Assembly (NCBI GenBank): GCA_038501785.1
Contig: JBAMJR010000065.1
Span: forward strand, 5,592,501 to 5,656,500
Length of the DNA: 64,000 bases
Direction of reading: 5' to 3'
Source of the DNA: Myoxocephalus aenaeus
Lineage: Eukaryota; Chordata; Actinopteri; Perciformes; Cottidae
Positions 47,976 to 59,639 of the stretch are shown piece after piece. Below the pieces are notes generated by a model that made no database searches, had not been told where the DNA came from, and saw only the letters and a list, made by a program, of their open reading frames with translations. The position numbers and the translations under genes are program-made. Every line of letters begins with the position of its first letter. The first letter of the stretch is position 1.

Positions 47976-48254
47976 ATGATAACCGCACAACCCCGAGGAG
48001 ATTCGGAATCACCCAGTGAATGGTATTCAGAAAATGAGTCAGAGGGACCAGACACTACACCCTTCAATCTGGCTAAAATAAAACAAGCACTGGTTAGTGT
48101 ATTACAACCAAACCAAAATACCCCCAGGCCACTGTTTAGGCTGGCTGAGTTAAGTGAAAATCATTTACTTTTACGAGGGGATGTACAAAATCTGACACTA
48201 GGAGCACCAAAAGTAGTGTTCCTCAATCCGGCCAACCGAGCCCATTACCAGTAA
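47976..48254 (+). pseudogene. Gag-like or leader frame of the retrovirus, uncertain
   Basis: An ATG about 390 bp after the primer site opens 92 codons rich in Ser, Glu, Asn and Pro, followed by a stop. Its position suggests the start of gag. I see no nucleocapsid zinc knuckle or other gag motif, and the frame is far shorter than any gag. Preceding it is an A-rich tract. Further downstream, small pieces in other frames (for example around 48380-48480) may continue it. Confidence 0.35.
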
Positions 48255-48488
48255 ATAACCTGGAAAACTTTCAGGGAGAGACATTATGTGTCCTCTCACA
48301 TTCCTTTGCACAACCACGCAGCCCCTTGCACACTCTAAAGGGAGAATTAAGAGTTAAAGAAGCACCTAAATACTGCCGCTGTATACAGACAAAGAACAGG
48401 CGGAAATGTATAAGCAATATGTCCTTAACCATATTAGAGTTGGTGAGAATGAAAAGAGAGACCAATCTGATATGTTATTTAACCACTA

Positions 48489-48652
48489 ATGGAAAAGGGG
48501 GAGATTAGACACCCCACAACAAAGTCATGATTCCCCCGACCCGAGGTAGTATGCAGAGGACCCTGGTCTGGTATTTACAACCTCAGCCCCGCACTCTAGC
48601 TCCAGCCATGGACAGCATGAGAGACTTAAAGAGGAATAAAAAGAGGGGGGCT
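48489..48652 (+). other. Two purine-rich tracts
   Basis: ggaaaagggggaga at about 48489-48502 and aataaaaagagggggg at about 48635-48650 look like polypurine tracts, which prime plus-strand DNA synthesis in retroviruses. Their place just upstream of RNase H, across a presumed deletion, means they could be central tracts, relics of a rearranged 3' end, or chance. Confidence 0.25.
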
Positions 48653-48691
48653 TACCAGTCCGACACATAAGAAAATAGAGGAACCGCACAA

Positions 48692-49022
48692 ACAGCGGAA
48701 ATATTAGTGATCATGCAAGCTTTAGCTTGGATGAACAAAATAAAATAAAAGAGTGCACGATAATTACAGATAGTTACTATTGTAGCAATAGCTTTAATGA
48801 AGATTTGGAGATATGGGAACTAAGAGGTTTTGAAAACTACAAAGGAAATTCTTTAGCACACTCAGATTATTGGACAATAATCGCTGAGTTTAGGAAAAAG
48901 AAAACAATTGTTATGAGGCACATACATAGCCATACTAAAGACAAAACAGACGATGCACTCTTCAACGAAGAGGTAGACAGGATGCACAAAATCGAGATGA
49001 TTATCCCCATTCGGTTGGCACA
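48692..49022 (+). pseudogene. Retroviral RNase H remnant (pol)
   Basis: RNase H removes RNA from the RNA-DNA hybrid in reverse transcription. Three landmarks are visible: an AE-type motif (TAEILVIMQAL) from 48692, then a shift to another frame near 48740 and a TDS motif (IITDSYYCSNSFNEDL), and at the end a HSHT...NEEVD block (HIHSHTKDKTDDALFNEEVD). These correspond to the second, third and fourth acidic positions. The first acidic motif and the reverse transcriptase before it are missing. There is a frameshift and no start codon. It is non-functional. Confidence 0.7.
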
Positions 49023-49025
49023 AAC

Positions 49026-49480
49026 ATGGAAGTAACTGTGCAAAGCGCGTTGTATAAAGCAATCTGCATTTTCCCTAAAGAATGGGAACAAAATAAACAG
49101 ATTGTTATACTTAAAAGCGAAGCACAAAAAGTTTTGTTGAATCTCCACCAATCTTTGGGACACATCGGTTTAGAGAGAATGAGACTGTTCCTCAAAGACT
49201 GTAAAATAACCTTTCATAAATTAAAACAGAATTTTAATATTATGAAAAGACAATGCGAAGATTGCGCGTTAAAAGGCAGCTGCCACGCGTAAAATGTGAT
49301 ATGAGACACATTCAAACTCATAAAACTGGAGAACACTTTTCGGCTGACGTAATGGGACCTTTCATCCCACCAACCCTGGGTAACAAACATTTTGTAGTTA
49401 TCACGGATATTGGGGGTGGAGATACAAAAGTGTATCCTGTTCGTACCGCAAGAACCATTTGCAAAAGATTGGATTAGAGC
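49026..49480 (+). pseudogene. Retroviral integrase remnant (pol)
   Basis: The N-terminal zinc-binding domain is intact in outline: HQSLGH supplies the two histidines (H-x4-H) and CEDC the two cysteines (C-x2-C). A frameshift follows near 49280. The core then starts in another frame with GEHFSADVMGPF, carrying the first catalytic aspartate, and GNKHFVVITDIG. The second aspartate and the glutamate of the D,D-35-E triad are not found before the frame stops near 49477. Another open piece (about 49440-49650, WIRANTKKDWDVPVQLL) may be a later pol or env part. It is a relic. Confidence 0.7.
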
Positions 49481-49845
49481 AAATACCAAGAAAGATTGGG
49501 ACGTTCCAGTTCAGCTACTAAACCTGAACGAACATTTATCTTTGCCTAAACTAGTTGCTTATATCCCTGATAGATATAACCATGAACCCCCCCTGCTTAA
49601 GACAGGGGACCAGACAGAAGGAATAAACAACCAGCATAACCAATACAAATAACTTGCAAAGGCACAGACAAAGTGATTCTCAAAAGGGGTAATATTGATG
49701 ATCTAAAACAAATCGGTTCAGTTCACCTGCTTCAACAGGAGAAAATAATGGCTGAGGGTTCAGATTATTCAGTTTACCATCCACTCATCAGACGCACTGC
49801 AAAGTCTTGTCTCACGGAGGACAGGGGGGGATTAAAATATGGAAG

Positions 49846-50516
49846 ATGTCAGACCCTGACAATCCCACTCAATATCTCACCTGGAGTGAGTATATACCAG
49901 GACAATGTATAATTTGTGAAACTACAAAGGCATCACTTTTATGGCAGGGAGTCAGATCCGGAAGGAATAGTTTGCCTAAGAAAACCCCCGCTCACGGAGC
50001 CAGAGAGGGCCTGGGGGATTGCCGTGTCACCATGTGTGATGTCTGCTTTGCAGAAGTAGGCATTATGGCTAATCTAGTCAGAAAGGATCATACCTACCCT
50101 CCAGGAAAATGCTGCAGGGGAGGTTACATAGGACTCACCACATGTGACAGACAGATGTATACCTGTCTCAAGACAGATGTCCTGACCAGGACAACTTCCA
50201 TCCTTACCATGATGGAATTAACTGAGATAATTCGCCATCATTGCACAAGGAAGGATGGAAAGGCAGATTAATCAAAACCTTAATAAAGCTATTGTTGCTT
50301 GTAAGTATAGTAGTCATTGCCTCGGTCTCTTGGGCCTCTTTGGGTCAAAGGACTATGTGGAAATATACCACCCAAACTACCGTGTATAGACAAACACAGA
50401 TTATAACATGGGAGAAGGTCAACGTTGATATACCGACTACTGGATGCTTACAAACCTTAAACACATCTGCTGCATGCCATACAAATAGGACGTTATGGAG
50501 GAGGAACTTCCTTTGA
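49846..50516 (+). pseudogene. Possible env remnant
   Basis: An ATG at 49846 opens a Cys-rich frame (for example CIICETT, CDVCFAEV, KCCRGGY) to about 50271. A second frame then takes over at about 50241 and contains a strong hydrophobic segment (TLIKLLLLVSIVVIASVSWA), followed by polar, Thr-rich sequence with a possible N-glycosylation site (NRT). An N-terminal cytoplasmic part followed by a membrane anchor would suit an env leader, and the order after integrase fits env. I see no fusion peptide, furin site or C-terminal membrane anchor. Two frames are needed, so it is broken. Confidence 0.4.
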
Positions 50517-50800
50517 ATGTTTCTACATCTGCTAGACATTTCTAAGTTAAATGTCACTAAACCAAACTGCACAAGTTCAAGCTGTATCACGTTACACCAT
50601 ATATGGGTTACAAGCTTGAATATGATATGCGTCAAACTTACTTATTTTCTTTCACAATCTGTGTGCATGCAACGAGTGGAAACTGTATGCATCCTTATTT
50701 GGAAGAGCCACAATGTATTTAACGAGCGGGAAACTTGGCAGTTCGGATCAATACATTTGATGAAGCGTAATTCAGAGCACGCTTGACAAGAAGCATACTG

Positions 50801-52499
50801 TATTTATTTCCATACCTCGGGCTATGTTAAATTGAATCTGACTGATTCATCTGCAAACATCTAAGCATGCTATTCAATTTGAGGTGTTTGGCAAGTTGCA
50901 AGTCGCTCCAGTCTACGGGGTACAGCTTCCATAGTTCCTACCTTCAGACAGAAAGATGAAACAAACCGATGAAAGACACGGAGAAACAGATGAAAGAGAG
51001 CGAACAATTACATGCCACCCATTAATCTACTGAAACTCAGAAAATGGGGGGGGAACGATTTTAAGACCACACTGGCTGTTCAGGCTCACCACGGCGGCTC
51101 ATAGAGAAGGTTAATGATTTGTTTGAAAGCCAGCTCACTGCTCCTGGGCTGGAAGCATGAATAGAAAACAGCCAGACAAACAAGCCCCGCCAGGTGTGCA
51201 CGCTGCTAGGCAGAGAGATTGGAACGGAGCCGCTGGAGCTAGCCGGCATGGCATTCGGATAGGTGTGAGAGGTGCCCTTCTCTGCCTCTAATGCATCTGG
51301 GGGTGGTTGATTGATTTTTTTTTGCGCAGAAGCGGGTGTCTTAATGTCCTAATGCATTGCTCTGTCACAGAGGGCTGCCTTGGCAAGCTGCCCTTTCCAC
51401 AGACTGATCTGCCGCTCGATTGGATGAGACCGGGGTAAATAAATAAAGAGGGAGGCCGGGAGAGGAGGAGGAGAGGGATGGGCGTACACATGCGATTACC
51501 GGATGAACATAAACTCGTGAACACACACACGCATTATTATCCCATAAAACACGCTTCCAAACAGTTGTCACACAAACACACACACACAGGAAGATTACTC
51601 TGAAACTATCTTTGTTGTTTCTTTACTGGGTATTGATTTGACAAGTGATGCCCGGTTCATTTCAGGCCACAGGCTCCTGTTGTTGTTCTGTTCCTGGAGT
51701 AGGAGAACACCAAAATCGATATATTGTTTGACAGCATTTTCATGTGCTTTTACTTTGGTGAACAAAAAAAGGGCCACGGTGGCTTATAAATTTCATGTGA
51801 TGGGAACTCTTTCTCTGAAGGATGACGTTTGTATGCATGCTGTAGCAATTCACATTCATTGGCAAAATTAGGAGCACGTATTGTGTAAAAAAAAAAGGGT
51901 AGCGGCTCGGGGGGCCATGTTGATGTAAGCTACTTGCCTTCAACACAATTGGAACGTTCACGTCCCATCTCATGTAGTCAGTGTTGACATTTCATTTCCC
52001 GAACTTGTCTTGTAACTCACTCGCTAAAAATCTTCCACATTCAAAAGCTTCTCCACAAGGGGGAGCTGTTCGGTCGGACTAAATGTGACAACGTGCACCC
52101 CCTATAGGGAAATTAAAGAAAAGCATGACTATGCGAAATAAATTTCACACTGACTCAAATTAAAAGTGTGAGATAGTGAGATATTTGATAGATCTGGTGT
52201 GACGTGACAAATGGTCAACCTTTAGGTTGCCAATGGTAAAAAAAAAAACAGATGGCAAAGCCGAACTCGAGGCTTTAAAGCTCGAGTCCACGGAGACTAC
52301 GTTGACTTCTTATATGCAGTCTATGGGCAGGACATTGTTTCCTGTGAAAACATGCGGCTGGAATTTAGCTTCCAGCAGATATGGCAGCAGATATCTAAGA
52401 AATCTCTGGTGAAGTGAACAAAATTTCATACATGTTCGGTAAGTAGTGTGAGCTGACCTTTAAAGATCTTTTGGGTGCTTTGAGTCAATGACCCTGTCT
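50801..52499. other. Unassigned stretch
   Basis: No 3' LTR is recognisable here. A G-run at 51047-51054 is not followed by LTR-like sequence. The phrase ttatatgcagtctatgggcaggac at about 52310-52335 is typical of a fish repeat, but the surrounding copy is too diverged to bound. Confidence 0.4.
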
Positions 52500-52570
52500 G
52501 CCCTTGGCTTAAGTACCCTTTCTAACCATAACCACGATCTTTCTCTAACCTTAACTGAGTACTTTTAATT
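52500..52570 (-). repeat. Fragment of a GGTTAGG-rich fish repeat, family F copy 1
   Basis: The reverse complement reads ctcagttaaggttagagaaa, gatcgtggttatggttag, matching the aggtttagg-aaa-at(c)atggttgggg pattern at 62408-62500. Only about 70 bp. Confidence 0.45.
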
Positions 52571-54043
52571 GCCTCATCTTTTATTCAGCATTTCTAGCTG
52601 CTCTGAACAAATATTGTAAGACTAAACAACTGGAAAGTGTCTGCAGGGAACATCTTAAAATGCATTCAGCGTGAATGTGCTGTCTGATATGATGAAGACA
52701 ACCACAAGCCATGTGGCGTTATGTTTTAATGGAATACATTTTGCAAAGTACTCACATATGGACGTAATCAAATTATGTGTAGGAGATGAGGTTGTATATT
52801 TTGAGGAGGATGAAACTACAAAGTCGCAGCCATTCCTCTCATTTTTCAGCTTTTGCTTTCAATCACCACTCAACAAGTCTTACTGTTTATTTGCTTTCAT
52901 TACCAGCTTTTTCTCACATGGCTTCTAGTGAGAAATTACAGCATAAGATAAAACTGACAGTCATATCCTAGCCATCTCCGAGACTTTAAACATTGTTCAT
53001 TGTTGCCCCCTTTGGTATTGATTGATGTCGGCTGTGTTGGACAAAAACATCAGTTTTCATAAACATGTCATAACTGTAAACTGGGTTTTACTGGAGATAG
53101 TTTTACTTTTACCAGAAGTATATTTTTTCTGCTCATATTGAAGGCAATAACAAAGAAATGATATGCATCATGTGGCGATGATATATAACACGTCCGTAGA
53201 CTGTAGAATCTGGCATCCTAACGCTGGCAGCCAAGTCCTGCAACTGCCAATTTCTGTCTCGAGAGAAATAACTCTTCAAGAAGAAAAATGTGTAATTTGC
53301 GGCTTCAATGGAGTGTTAAAATGTAATGACCCGAGGCGGAGCAGTGTGAAAAAAAAGACTTGGGAATTAGCCTGCATCAAAAGAGTCTTTGTGAGCTCCT
53401 TCACCCTACCCACCTAACTAACACACAATAAATATAAACAATAAATGTTTGAAATTACGTGCGCAGAGATGCTGGGTTCTACATACACACAGTAGAGATG
53501 GGCAGTTCAAGCACAAATACTATTCGATAATCACAGGAAACTATTTGATCATCGTTCAAAATGGCGATTAGTCAGACAAAATCATGTAGGTTCACCAGAA
53601 AGTCCTTCAGCTCAGTCTCAGGTCCGGCTTCCCTGCACTCAGAGCTCTGGTGGGACCCGGCGGCCTTGGTTCTTTCTCGGAGCTTTCCTTCGCTGCTTCC
53701 CGAGGAGACCTGCAACTGCGGCCCAGGCCATATTGCTGGGCCGTCTGGATGGAACGGAGGCACAAGAAAAACGTAGACCAGTCAGACCCTGATGCACTAA
53801 AATTAAAGGTTTTCTAAAGAGAACATGGTGCTCGGAAGAAAACACTACCGCTTTTGTCCACAGAGACTGCCAAAATCAACACAAGAATAAAGTTCCTCGT
53901 TGTAACTTTAAGATAAGAAAATATAGCCTCATTGTTTCATTTAATTCCGTTACTATAACCTGAATCCAAAGCAAATTACACACTGCATTCAAATTAGCAT
54001 GTCAACAAGTCTAGAAAGAATAGCAAATACAACCTTCCTTAAA
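52571..54043. other. Unassigned stretch
   Basis: No repeat or exon is recognised. 53600-53770 is GC-rich and open on both strands without domain support. Confidence 0.4.
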
Positions 54044-54500
54044 GTGTAGAGCAGGGGTGTCAAACTCATTTTAGTTAAGGGGCCACATTCTGCCCATTTG
54101 GATCTCAAGTGGGCCAGACCAGTAAAATCATAGCATAATAACGCATACATAATGACAATATTTCTCTATGTTTAAATCATTGGTGAAGCTTTTTGGATGA
54201 TAAACCCTATTTGAAGGTCTTTCTACAATAAACTAGAAACATAAAGACCAAAAATTCAGCCATCAGCCCACTGTTTACCTGCCTGGGCTCTCCTCTGCAG
54301 ATTCCCTCGCAGTTGGGCAATATTTTTAGTAATGTCAGTGGTCCAATCAATTGTGATTGTGGCTCAATGGTTAGCATGCCCGTCTTACAATCGGAGGATC
54401 AGTGGGTTGAGCCCCGGTTCAGCTAGTTTTTTTTCAGATTTATTTTTCCTGCAATTTTAACAATTATCCCGCGGGCCGGACTGGACCCCCTGGTGTAGAG
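54044..54500. mobile_element. Non-autonomous hAT element with target duplication GTGTAGAG
   Basis: The element is 54052-54492. It begins caggggtgtcaaactcattt and ends ggccggactggaccccctg. The first six bases, CAGGGG, are shared by both ends and the rest is more diverged. The 8 bases gtgtagag are repeated exactly at 54044-54051 and 54493-54500. The left end matches a Charlie-like hAT family I know in vertebrates. A tRNA-like stretch is inserted near the right end. Confidence 0.88.
54353..54425 (+). repeat. tRNA-like sequence inside the hAT element
   Basis: tggctcaatgg at 54360-54370 fits the RNA polymerase III A-box consensus exactly. About 40 bp later gggttgagcccc is a weak B box. An anticodon-arm-like cgtcttacaatcgg lies between. 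It looks like a tRNA pseudogene or the head of a tRNA-derived SINE. It is not a functional tRNA, because the acceptor stem does not pair convincingly. Confidence 0.4.
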
Positions 54501-54906
54501 ATACAGGATTTCTCAACAACTCATGAAAACACATACAAACTCTCCAAAACCAAAAGGGCCAAAACCACCTCCAACATGTGGCGGCACCGACAACATACTC
54601 GTGAAACGTGACAGTGGCTCGGTTTGTTGACCAGATGCCTCCACTCCGACTTGCCCCTGTACCCTTTCACTGTAAACTCTGTTGTGCTCATGGAAACTAT
54701 AGTCAGGAGATTGCATTCTACCGCAAACAACACGCTTACTTGACTGCTCCCAGTGGTACTGGAGGAAAACCAATATAACATTTGAGTGCAAATGGCAAAC
54801 TCTCAGTGCAGGAAAAGTAAACTGCAGGGCTCTGACTTCTCTCTGCTGCGATGCTGAAGAGAGACCTGAACTCTCAACCCACTCTCATTGCACCCTCCAT
54901 GGCCTG

Positions 54907-54907
<1 letters not shown>

Positions 54908-55003
<96 letters not shown>
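54908..55003. repeat. (CT)n microsatellite
   Basis: Nearly perfect CT dinucleotide tract of about 95 bp. It generates artificial Ser/Leu-repeat frames. Confidence 0.95.
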
Positions 55004-55801
55004 GATTCATTCCCCCCCCTCTCTCAGCGCAGGCTGCAGCAACTGTGGGGTAAACACAGTGGGCCAGGTAAAAAGGGTTTTCTTGTTTGTTTTTCTCCCC
55101 AAAGCTCCAGAGAGGAAGCTGGTGTGCCTCTACTCGCTCGCTGCCGCGGCTCGCTTTGGAGAAAGTTCCTCTTCAGGTGCATGACAGTAGCCTCACAGCA
55201 AAGTGCTGGTACTTAGTGCTGCAATGGATAGCAAGAACATGCTGGAAAAAAACAAAACACTTCTCTCACACAGGCTCCGCCCTCTATTGGATTCTATGGT
55301 AATACTCTCCTTTTTGGGATGGCGGCTTTGTGGGTGCATCTCCTAAGCCTTAGCAGGCGCGAAGAGACCCTCCCGCTGTGGTCCGGGCTCTACACAAATG
55401 GGACATTGTCCACGACCTTGTTCGGTGAGGTGAGTTTCAAGGACATATGTACGCCGGTGGCATGGTAGACGCTTTGTCCATTCAAGCGGTTCTATCGCTT
55501 GGGTTAGGGTCACGTTGGGTCATGTCAGGCTACTTTTTAGGGTTTTGGCCATACAGGACTGATGAAAATGACACGGCGTGTGTTGGTTGTGTTGCACCTG
55601 ACCCCCTCCCCCTCCTTCTCTGGACATGATGCACTTACAGGTGTCTACTGCTTGTCTTTTTGACCCCTGCAAGGTCAGGCCTGTGGCAGCCTAATGTCAT
55701 AAAGAGGTAGGTGGGCAGGTAGTCGTGTCAGGGCATTCGTCGGGCAGTAGGACTCTAGCTAGGTGGATGGCGGAGCCTGAGTGGGTAAAGAAATGGTACA
55801 A
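55004..55801. other. Unassigned stretch
   Basis: No exon or repeat recognised. Confidence 0.45.
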
Positions 55802-56017
55802 TATTGTAACCCTTAGTTATATAACCATAGGAAGAGCCCTCTACCAAGGGGGCTCTGTCACTCCTACACTGCTCGCTGAAGGATGGCTGGCAGCCGTGTG
55901 TGCTGCCTTATTATGCACATTTTCAGTGAGCGAATGTGTGCCCATGATTGGAGAAGAGTATATTACCATAAGTCCAGTATAGGCTCCGTCTGTGCTTATA
56001 GAACCAGCGTTACAATA
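55802..56017. mobile_element. Short inverted-repeat element
   Basis: tattgtaac at 55802-55810 and gttacaata at 56009-56017 are exact inverted repeats. Pairing continues imperfectly for some 15 bp more. Interior phrases (ataaccataggaagagcc, cgctgaaggatggctggcagccgtgtgtgc, cttatagaacca) recall a repeated fish element. Non-coding. The ends may extend slightly further. Confidence 0.5.
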
Positions 56018-58654
56018 CCTCACAAAATGTGCAAGCAGAGAAAGGCTACTGACCCTTGCCTTAGCCTGTCTTTTCTCTTGCAGTAGCTGCCTGAGAGAAT
56101 CCTGCCCAGTGTATCAATGGTTATGCAGCATCCCCATGATCTGTAAGCCTGACATTAATACCTTTTACACAGGGCTCAAAGTGCACTCCATAGCCCTCTC
56201 ATCCTCATTGTGCTGGGCTCGAGCAGGTACCTTTCAGGATGAAAATGTGAGCCAGTTCAAATTATTGGCCTTCTGTAAAGTAAACTGAATTCTCTGGCAT
56301 GCTCACATTTAGCCAATCTGCTTTCTGTCAGGTGGATCTGGATTTTCTCGCAGGAGACTCCACACTAAACTGCAATGTGTTCTATTTACACACTCATTTA
56401 ATTTCATCTCGTTTATTTATGGTAAATGATGTTCAATGATGTTATATTCCTTGTCTATGCACAGTACTCAATGTGTCTGCACTATGTCAGGCATGTTTTA
56501 TGAACAAGGTAGAGCTACTGGTAAATGTAGAGGATCACTTTGCTTTAATCCTTTTCCTTGTAATCCATTTATGTTGAACCCTGACAGTAGTTTCACAGGC
56601 TTCTAATTACAGGTCCCGTTTTAATTTAGAGGTAATTATCATGTCGACTTCTAATCCTTTTCATATGATATTTTTTTTTCAAATGCCGGGCTCAAACTGC
56701 AGCTCGCTCTCGGCGTGACCGCCGTGACCAGAGAGCTCACCGCCACAGCTCTGTCTGCGCTCTGCGCTTCCACTCCTCATCCCACTGCGTGTGCGAGTGT
56801 AGACGTACCCGTCTCTTCGACACTGCCTGGCTGCAAGCCTGGGTCAAATGCAGCCTCAGGAGGCTTCCCCTCAGCCCTTGAAGAACCTCAATGTGGACCC
56901 TGAGACACGCATAACACCAAATGTAAATGGGATCCTGTTAAATCATATCTAGATATTACATTCATATTAATGCCAGGTGTAAAGGGGGTCTAAGTGGATG
57001 TGTATGCCACAGCGCACAAAAGGCCAAGCAATTTTAAGAACTGTTTTCTGTTTAGTAACTTTGACACAAAAACATGGGAAAATAGTGAAGGTAGACTTTA
57101 AGGCCAATTCCCTAAACTGGAGCTAATTGACCGAACCCGAACCATGGTAAAATGCCCAAAACCGAAAGTACACAAAAGTCTGTGCACATACTGTTTGCTA
57201 TATACTTATACGTGCATGTACACCAGCATTTGACCAAGGCTTGTCCTCCACTTTTGCTTGGCCTCAGTGCTGGGCCCTACAGCCCTGACCCATGTTGATT
57301 TTTGTTGATATTCAGTCACGAAGCAGTGGATTTATCTAGGACTGCGGGAAGCAATCATCAGTCCCCCGGCTGTCATAGCAACACCATTGTTGCGAGTGCC
57401 ATGCCCCTCTTTCAACCTCGCTCACGCAGTGGTCGCCTGGTTGAAGTGGCAATGGCCGAAAAATGGAGGTCAAGACCACACTGGGTCATTATCCGGAAAG
57501 GCACATTAGATTATTATCTCTGCAGCTGCTCTTTATGGGTCACTTAAGACTGCTGTTAAAGCTGTCTGTCGGGGAGGAATAAGTCAGCTCCTCCACCTGC
57601 AGTTAGGGTTCATCTAGAATATGGACACCCGCGCACTTGTAAATGTCATCACACTGACTGCATGCAAAACGACAAACACAAAACTTTGTGACTCTTCCAT
57701 GAGAACTCAGCAAGTCATTCTGATTAATAATATACACTTTTGGGTGTTCGGCTCCGACTTTTGCCCGTGTCTATTTCAATTTCACATAATGGCAGGAGGC
57801 AACTCAGAGTCGAGGCAAGGTCAGATAAGAGGAGTCAGAGGAAACTATGGGGGAGCGTGTAATCACTGGCAAGGCACTGTATCAGTTTCTACAACTTCAT
57901 CGGCCCAGCCACTAATTAAGACTAATTAGAGGGCACTGGGGGAAACAGGCAGGCCCAAAAAACGTAATTAATGTGAGGACCCATGATGTCTGGGCATAAC
58001 AACTTCCTCAGCACCTGCTTAGCATGAGACAGCACATTAACCTATCGTTGCTTGCAGGTCTCCAGACAGTCCACAGACATCCAGCAGAATCCTTAACCAG
58101 CTGATGCAACCTTTGATTAGCGGTGCAATCTGAGCCAGTTGATAAATGGCCTTGCGCCGTCCACAGCAATAACCACAGTCATTATGAGCATAGACAAACC
58201 CCTCTAGCCTGCAGGCGTGTATTTCATGGATTATCAAAGCAACCTTTTTTGAAATGTTGCCGTTGAAGTGTATCAAGAAAACATTTCCTTGCTGATGTTG
58301 ATCTCTTTTCTCGTCTGTTTTCCTGTCATCGCTCACCAGCATGACGAGTAATGCGTTGAATGAGTCTCAGATCACTTCGCTATTTATTGTGCGTAGACGT
58401 TTCGAGGTTGGTGAGACAAAGAGAGACCGTGACAAACTTAACGTGATGTCAAATGGACAAACCAGCACTGAAATGAGAAACTCTCCACAGACTGTCGAAC
58501 CAAAGCAACGGGCATGTGACCCATGGAGATAAAGTCTTCGGTGAGCTAATTTCTGTTCATAATCGTGCCATGCTTCTTATTTAGTTTCGACAAAATGTGA
58601 TTTGAATTCATACATTTTAAAATATACCTATTTTTTTTAGACAAACAAACTACA
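56018..58654. other. Unassigned stretch
   Basis: No exon or repeat is recognised. 56690-56900 is a small GC- and CpG-rich patch with a 62-codon frame and no family. Confidence 0.45.
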
Positions 58655-58790
58655 GAGAATCAGAACCAGCTTTATTAGCCATGTGTGTTGTGTACACATA
58701 CATGGAACTTGACTCCGGTTACACATTGCTCTCGTCATACATATTATAAATAAACAAGAGAAATATAAAAAAAAATGCATTAAAGACAAC
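58655..58790 (-). mobile_element. LINE 3' end (minus strand)
   Basis: On the plus strand: gaatcagaaccagctttatt, agccatgtgtg, tgtacacatacatggaactt, gactccggttacacattgct. This is the reverse complement of a common fish LINE 3' end. No protein part. Confidence 0.65.
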
Positions 58791-58829
58791 AGAGTAGAAC
58801 ACAGAAACTAAGCATCAACATTTAACTAG

Positions 58830-59128
58830 TATGTACACTCTCCGACATTATCCACATCCACATAACTTGTCAAACTAATTTAGAAAACCAAACTGTACGA
58901 ATTCCTTCGATATGAATTGTTTTCAAGCGGGACCTCTTGATTAAGTCCACCATGTTTCTACAGTAGCCCAGAACGGACAAACCAAACACTGGCTCTAGAT
59001 CGTGCCATTCGCATCGGCCACCGTAGTTGTAATCCACGCTTGGCACAAGGGAGAAGTTTCTTGTATGCAAAGTGCAACCTCGCCACTAGATGCCGGCAAA
59101 TCCTCCAAACACTGCCCCTTTAAGATCA
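58830..59128. mobile_element. Family B inverted-repeat element, copy 2
   Basis: Shares with 11157-11426 the block ccatgtttctacagtagcccagaacg and the right end ccactagatgcc...caaacactgcccctttaa. The left terminal repeat is not recognisable, so the copy is probably truncated or its left end has decayed. Confidence 0.6.
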
Positions 59129-59639
59129 CACTTCCGTCGCTAAAGCGCCACAACAGTAAAACCGCTCAACCTTTTATCAGTCATAAAACTCCCTGTCACC
59201 TTGTTTGATGGGATGTGGGGTCCTGCCGGTGTGCAGTGACGGAAAAAAAGCAAACCTCTTGGTGAGTTGAGTGATACAGAGGGTGCCAAGGTCAAGGAGA
59301 GGAGTAGGAATTGACTGCATTGATGTTCCTCCCACTGTGTTATCTGGGCCTGACAGACTGCCGAGTCACAGGGAGGCCGCCCTCCTTTTAGCTCATTTAG
59401 GAAGATATTACACCATGCCATGTCGAGAAGGCACCTGCTGAGCCAACCTTCCTCCGACACCAAGAGGACAAGAAAATAAACGCTTACATTTGCCCAGAGA
59501 GAGCATAATACTCCAATACAGTGTCAGCGACTATATACACAAAAATGACTAAACACATTTTTGTTTGCATACATTGAATACCAGAGGGTGCAATAAATGT
59601 CGACATTAGCATTGTAAACTGTGAGAGGTCTCACCTGCT
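59129..59639. other. Unassigned stretch
   Basis: Nothing recognised. Confidence 0.45.

Larger units (their letters stand above)
46500..50800 (+). mobile_element. Broken endogenous retrovirus (spumavirus-like features)
   Basis: In order: an LTR-like region with TATA-like box, duplicated segment, hairpin and AATAAA (about 46500-47566); a primer-binding-like site (47567-47584); a leader; a short gag-like frame (47976-48254); RNase H and integrase remnants (48692 to about 49480); and possible env remnants (49846-50516). Reverse transcriptase, protease and most of gag are missing, so there is a large deletion between about 48255 and 48690. I find no 3' LTR. The lysine-tRNA-type primer site and a long LTR recall foamy-like endogenous viruses of fish, but this is inference. 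The pol remnants are too short to place it by eye. Both outer boundaries are approximate, because no paired LTR or target duplication is visible. Confidence 0.65.

Noticed and set aside
47976..48254. Host gene exon
   Set aside because: Its place between the primer-binding-like site and pol remnants makes a viral origin more likely.
51041..51055. Purine tract as 3' polypurine tract of the retrovirus
   Set aside because: The sequence after it shows no similarity to the 5' LTR-like region, so no 3' LTR can be placed.
54851..55216. Ser/Leu-repeat protein
   Set aside because: Produced by the (CT)n microsatellite.
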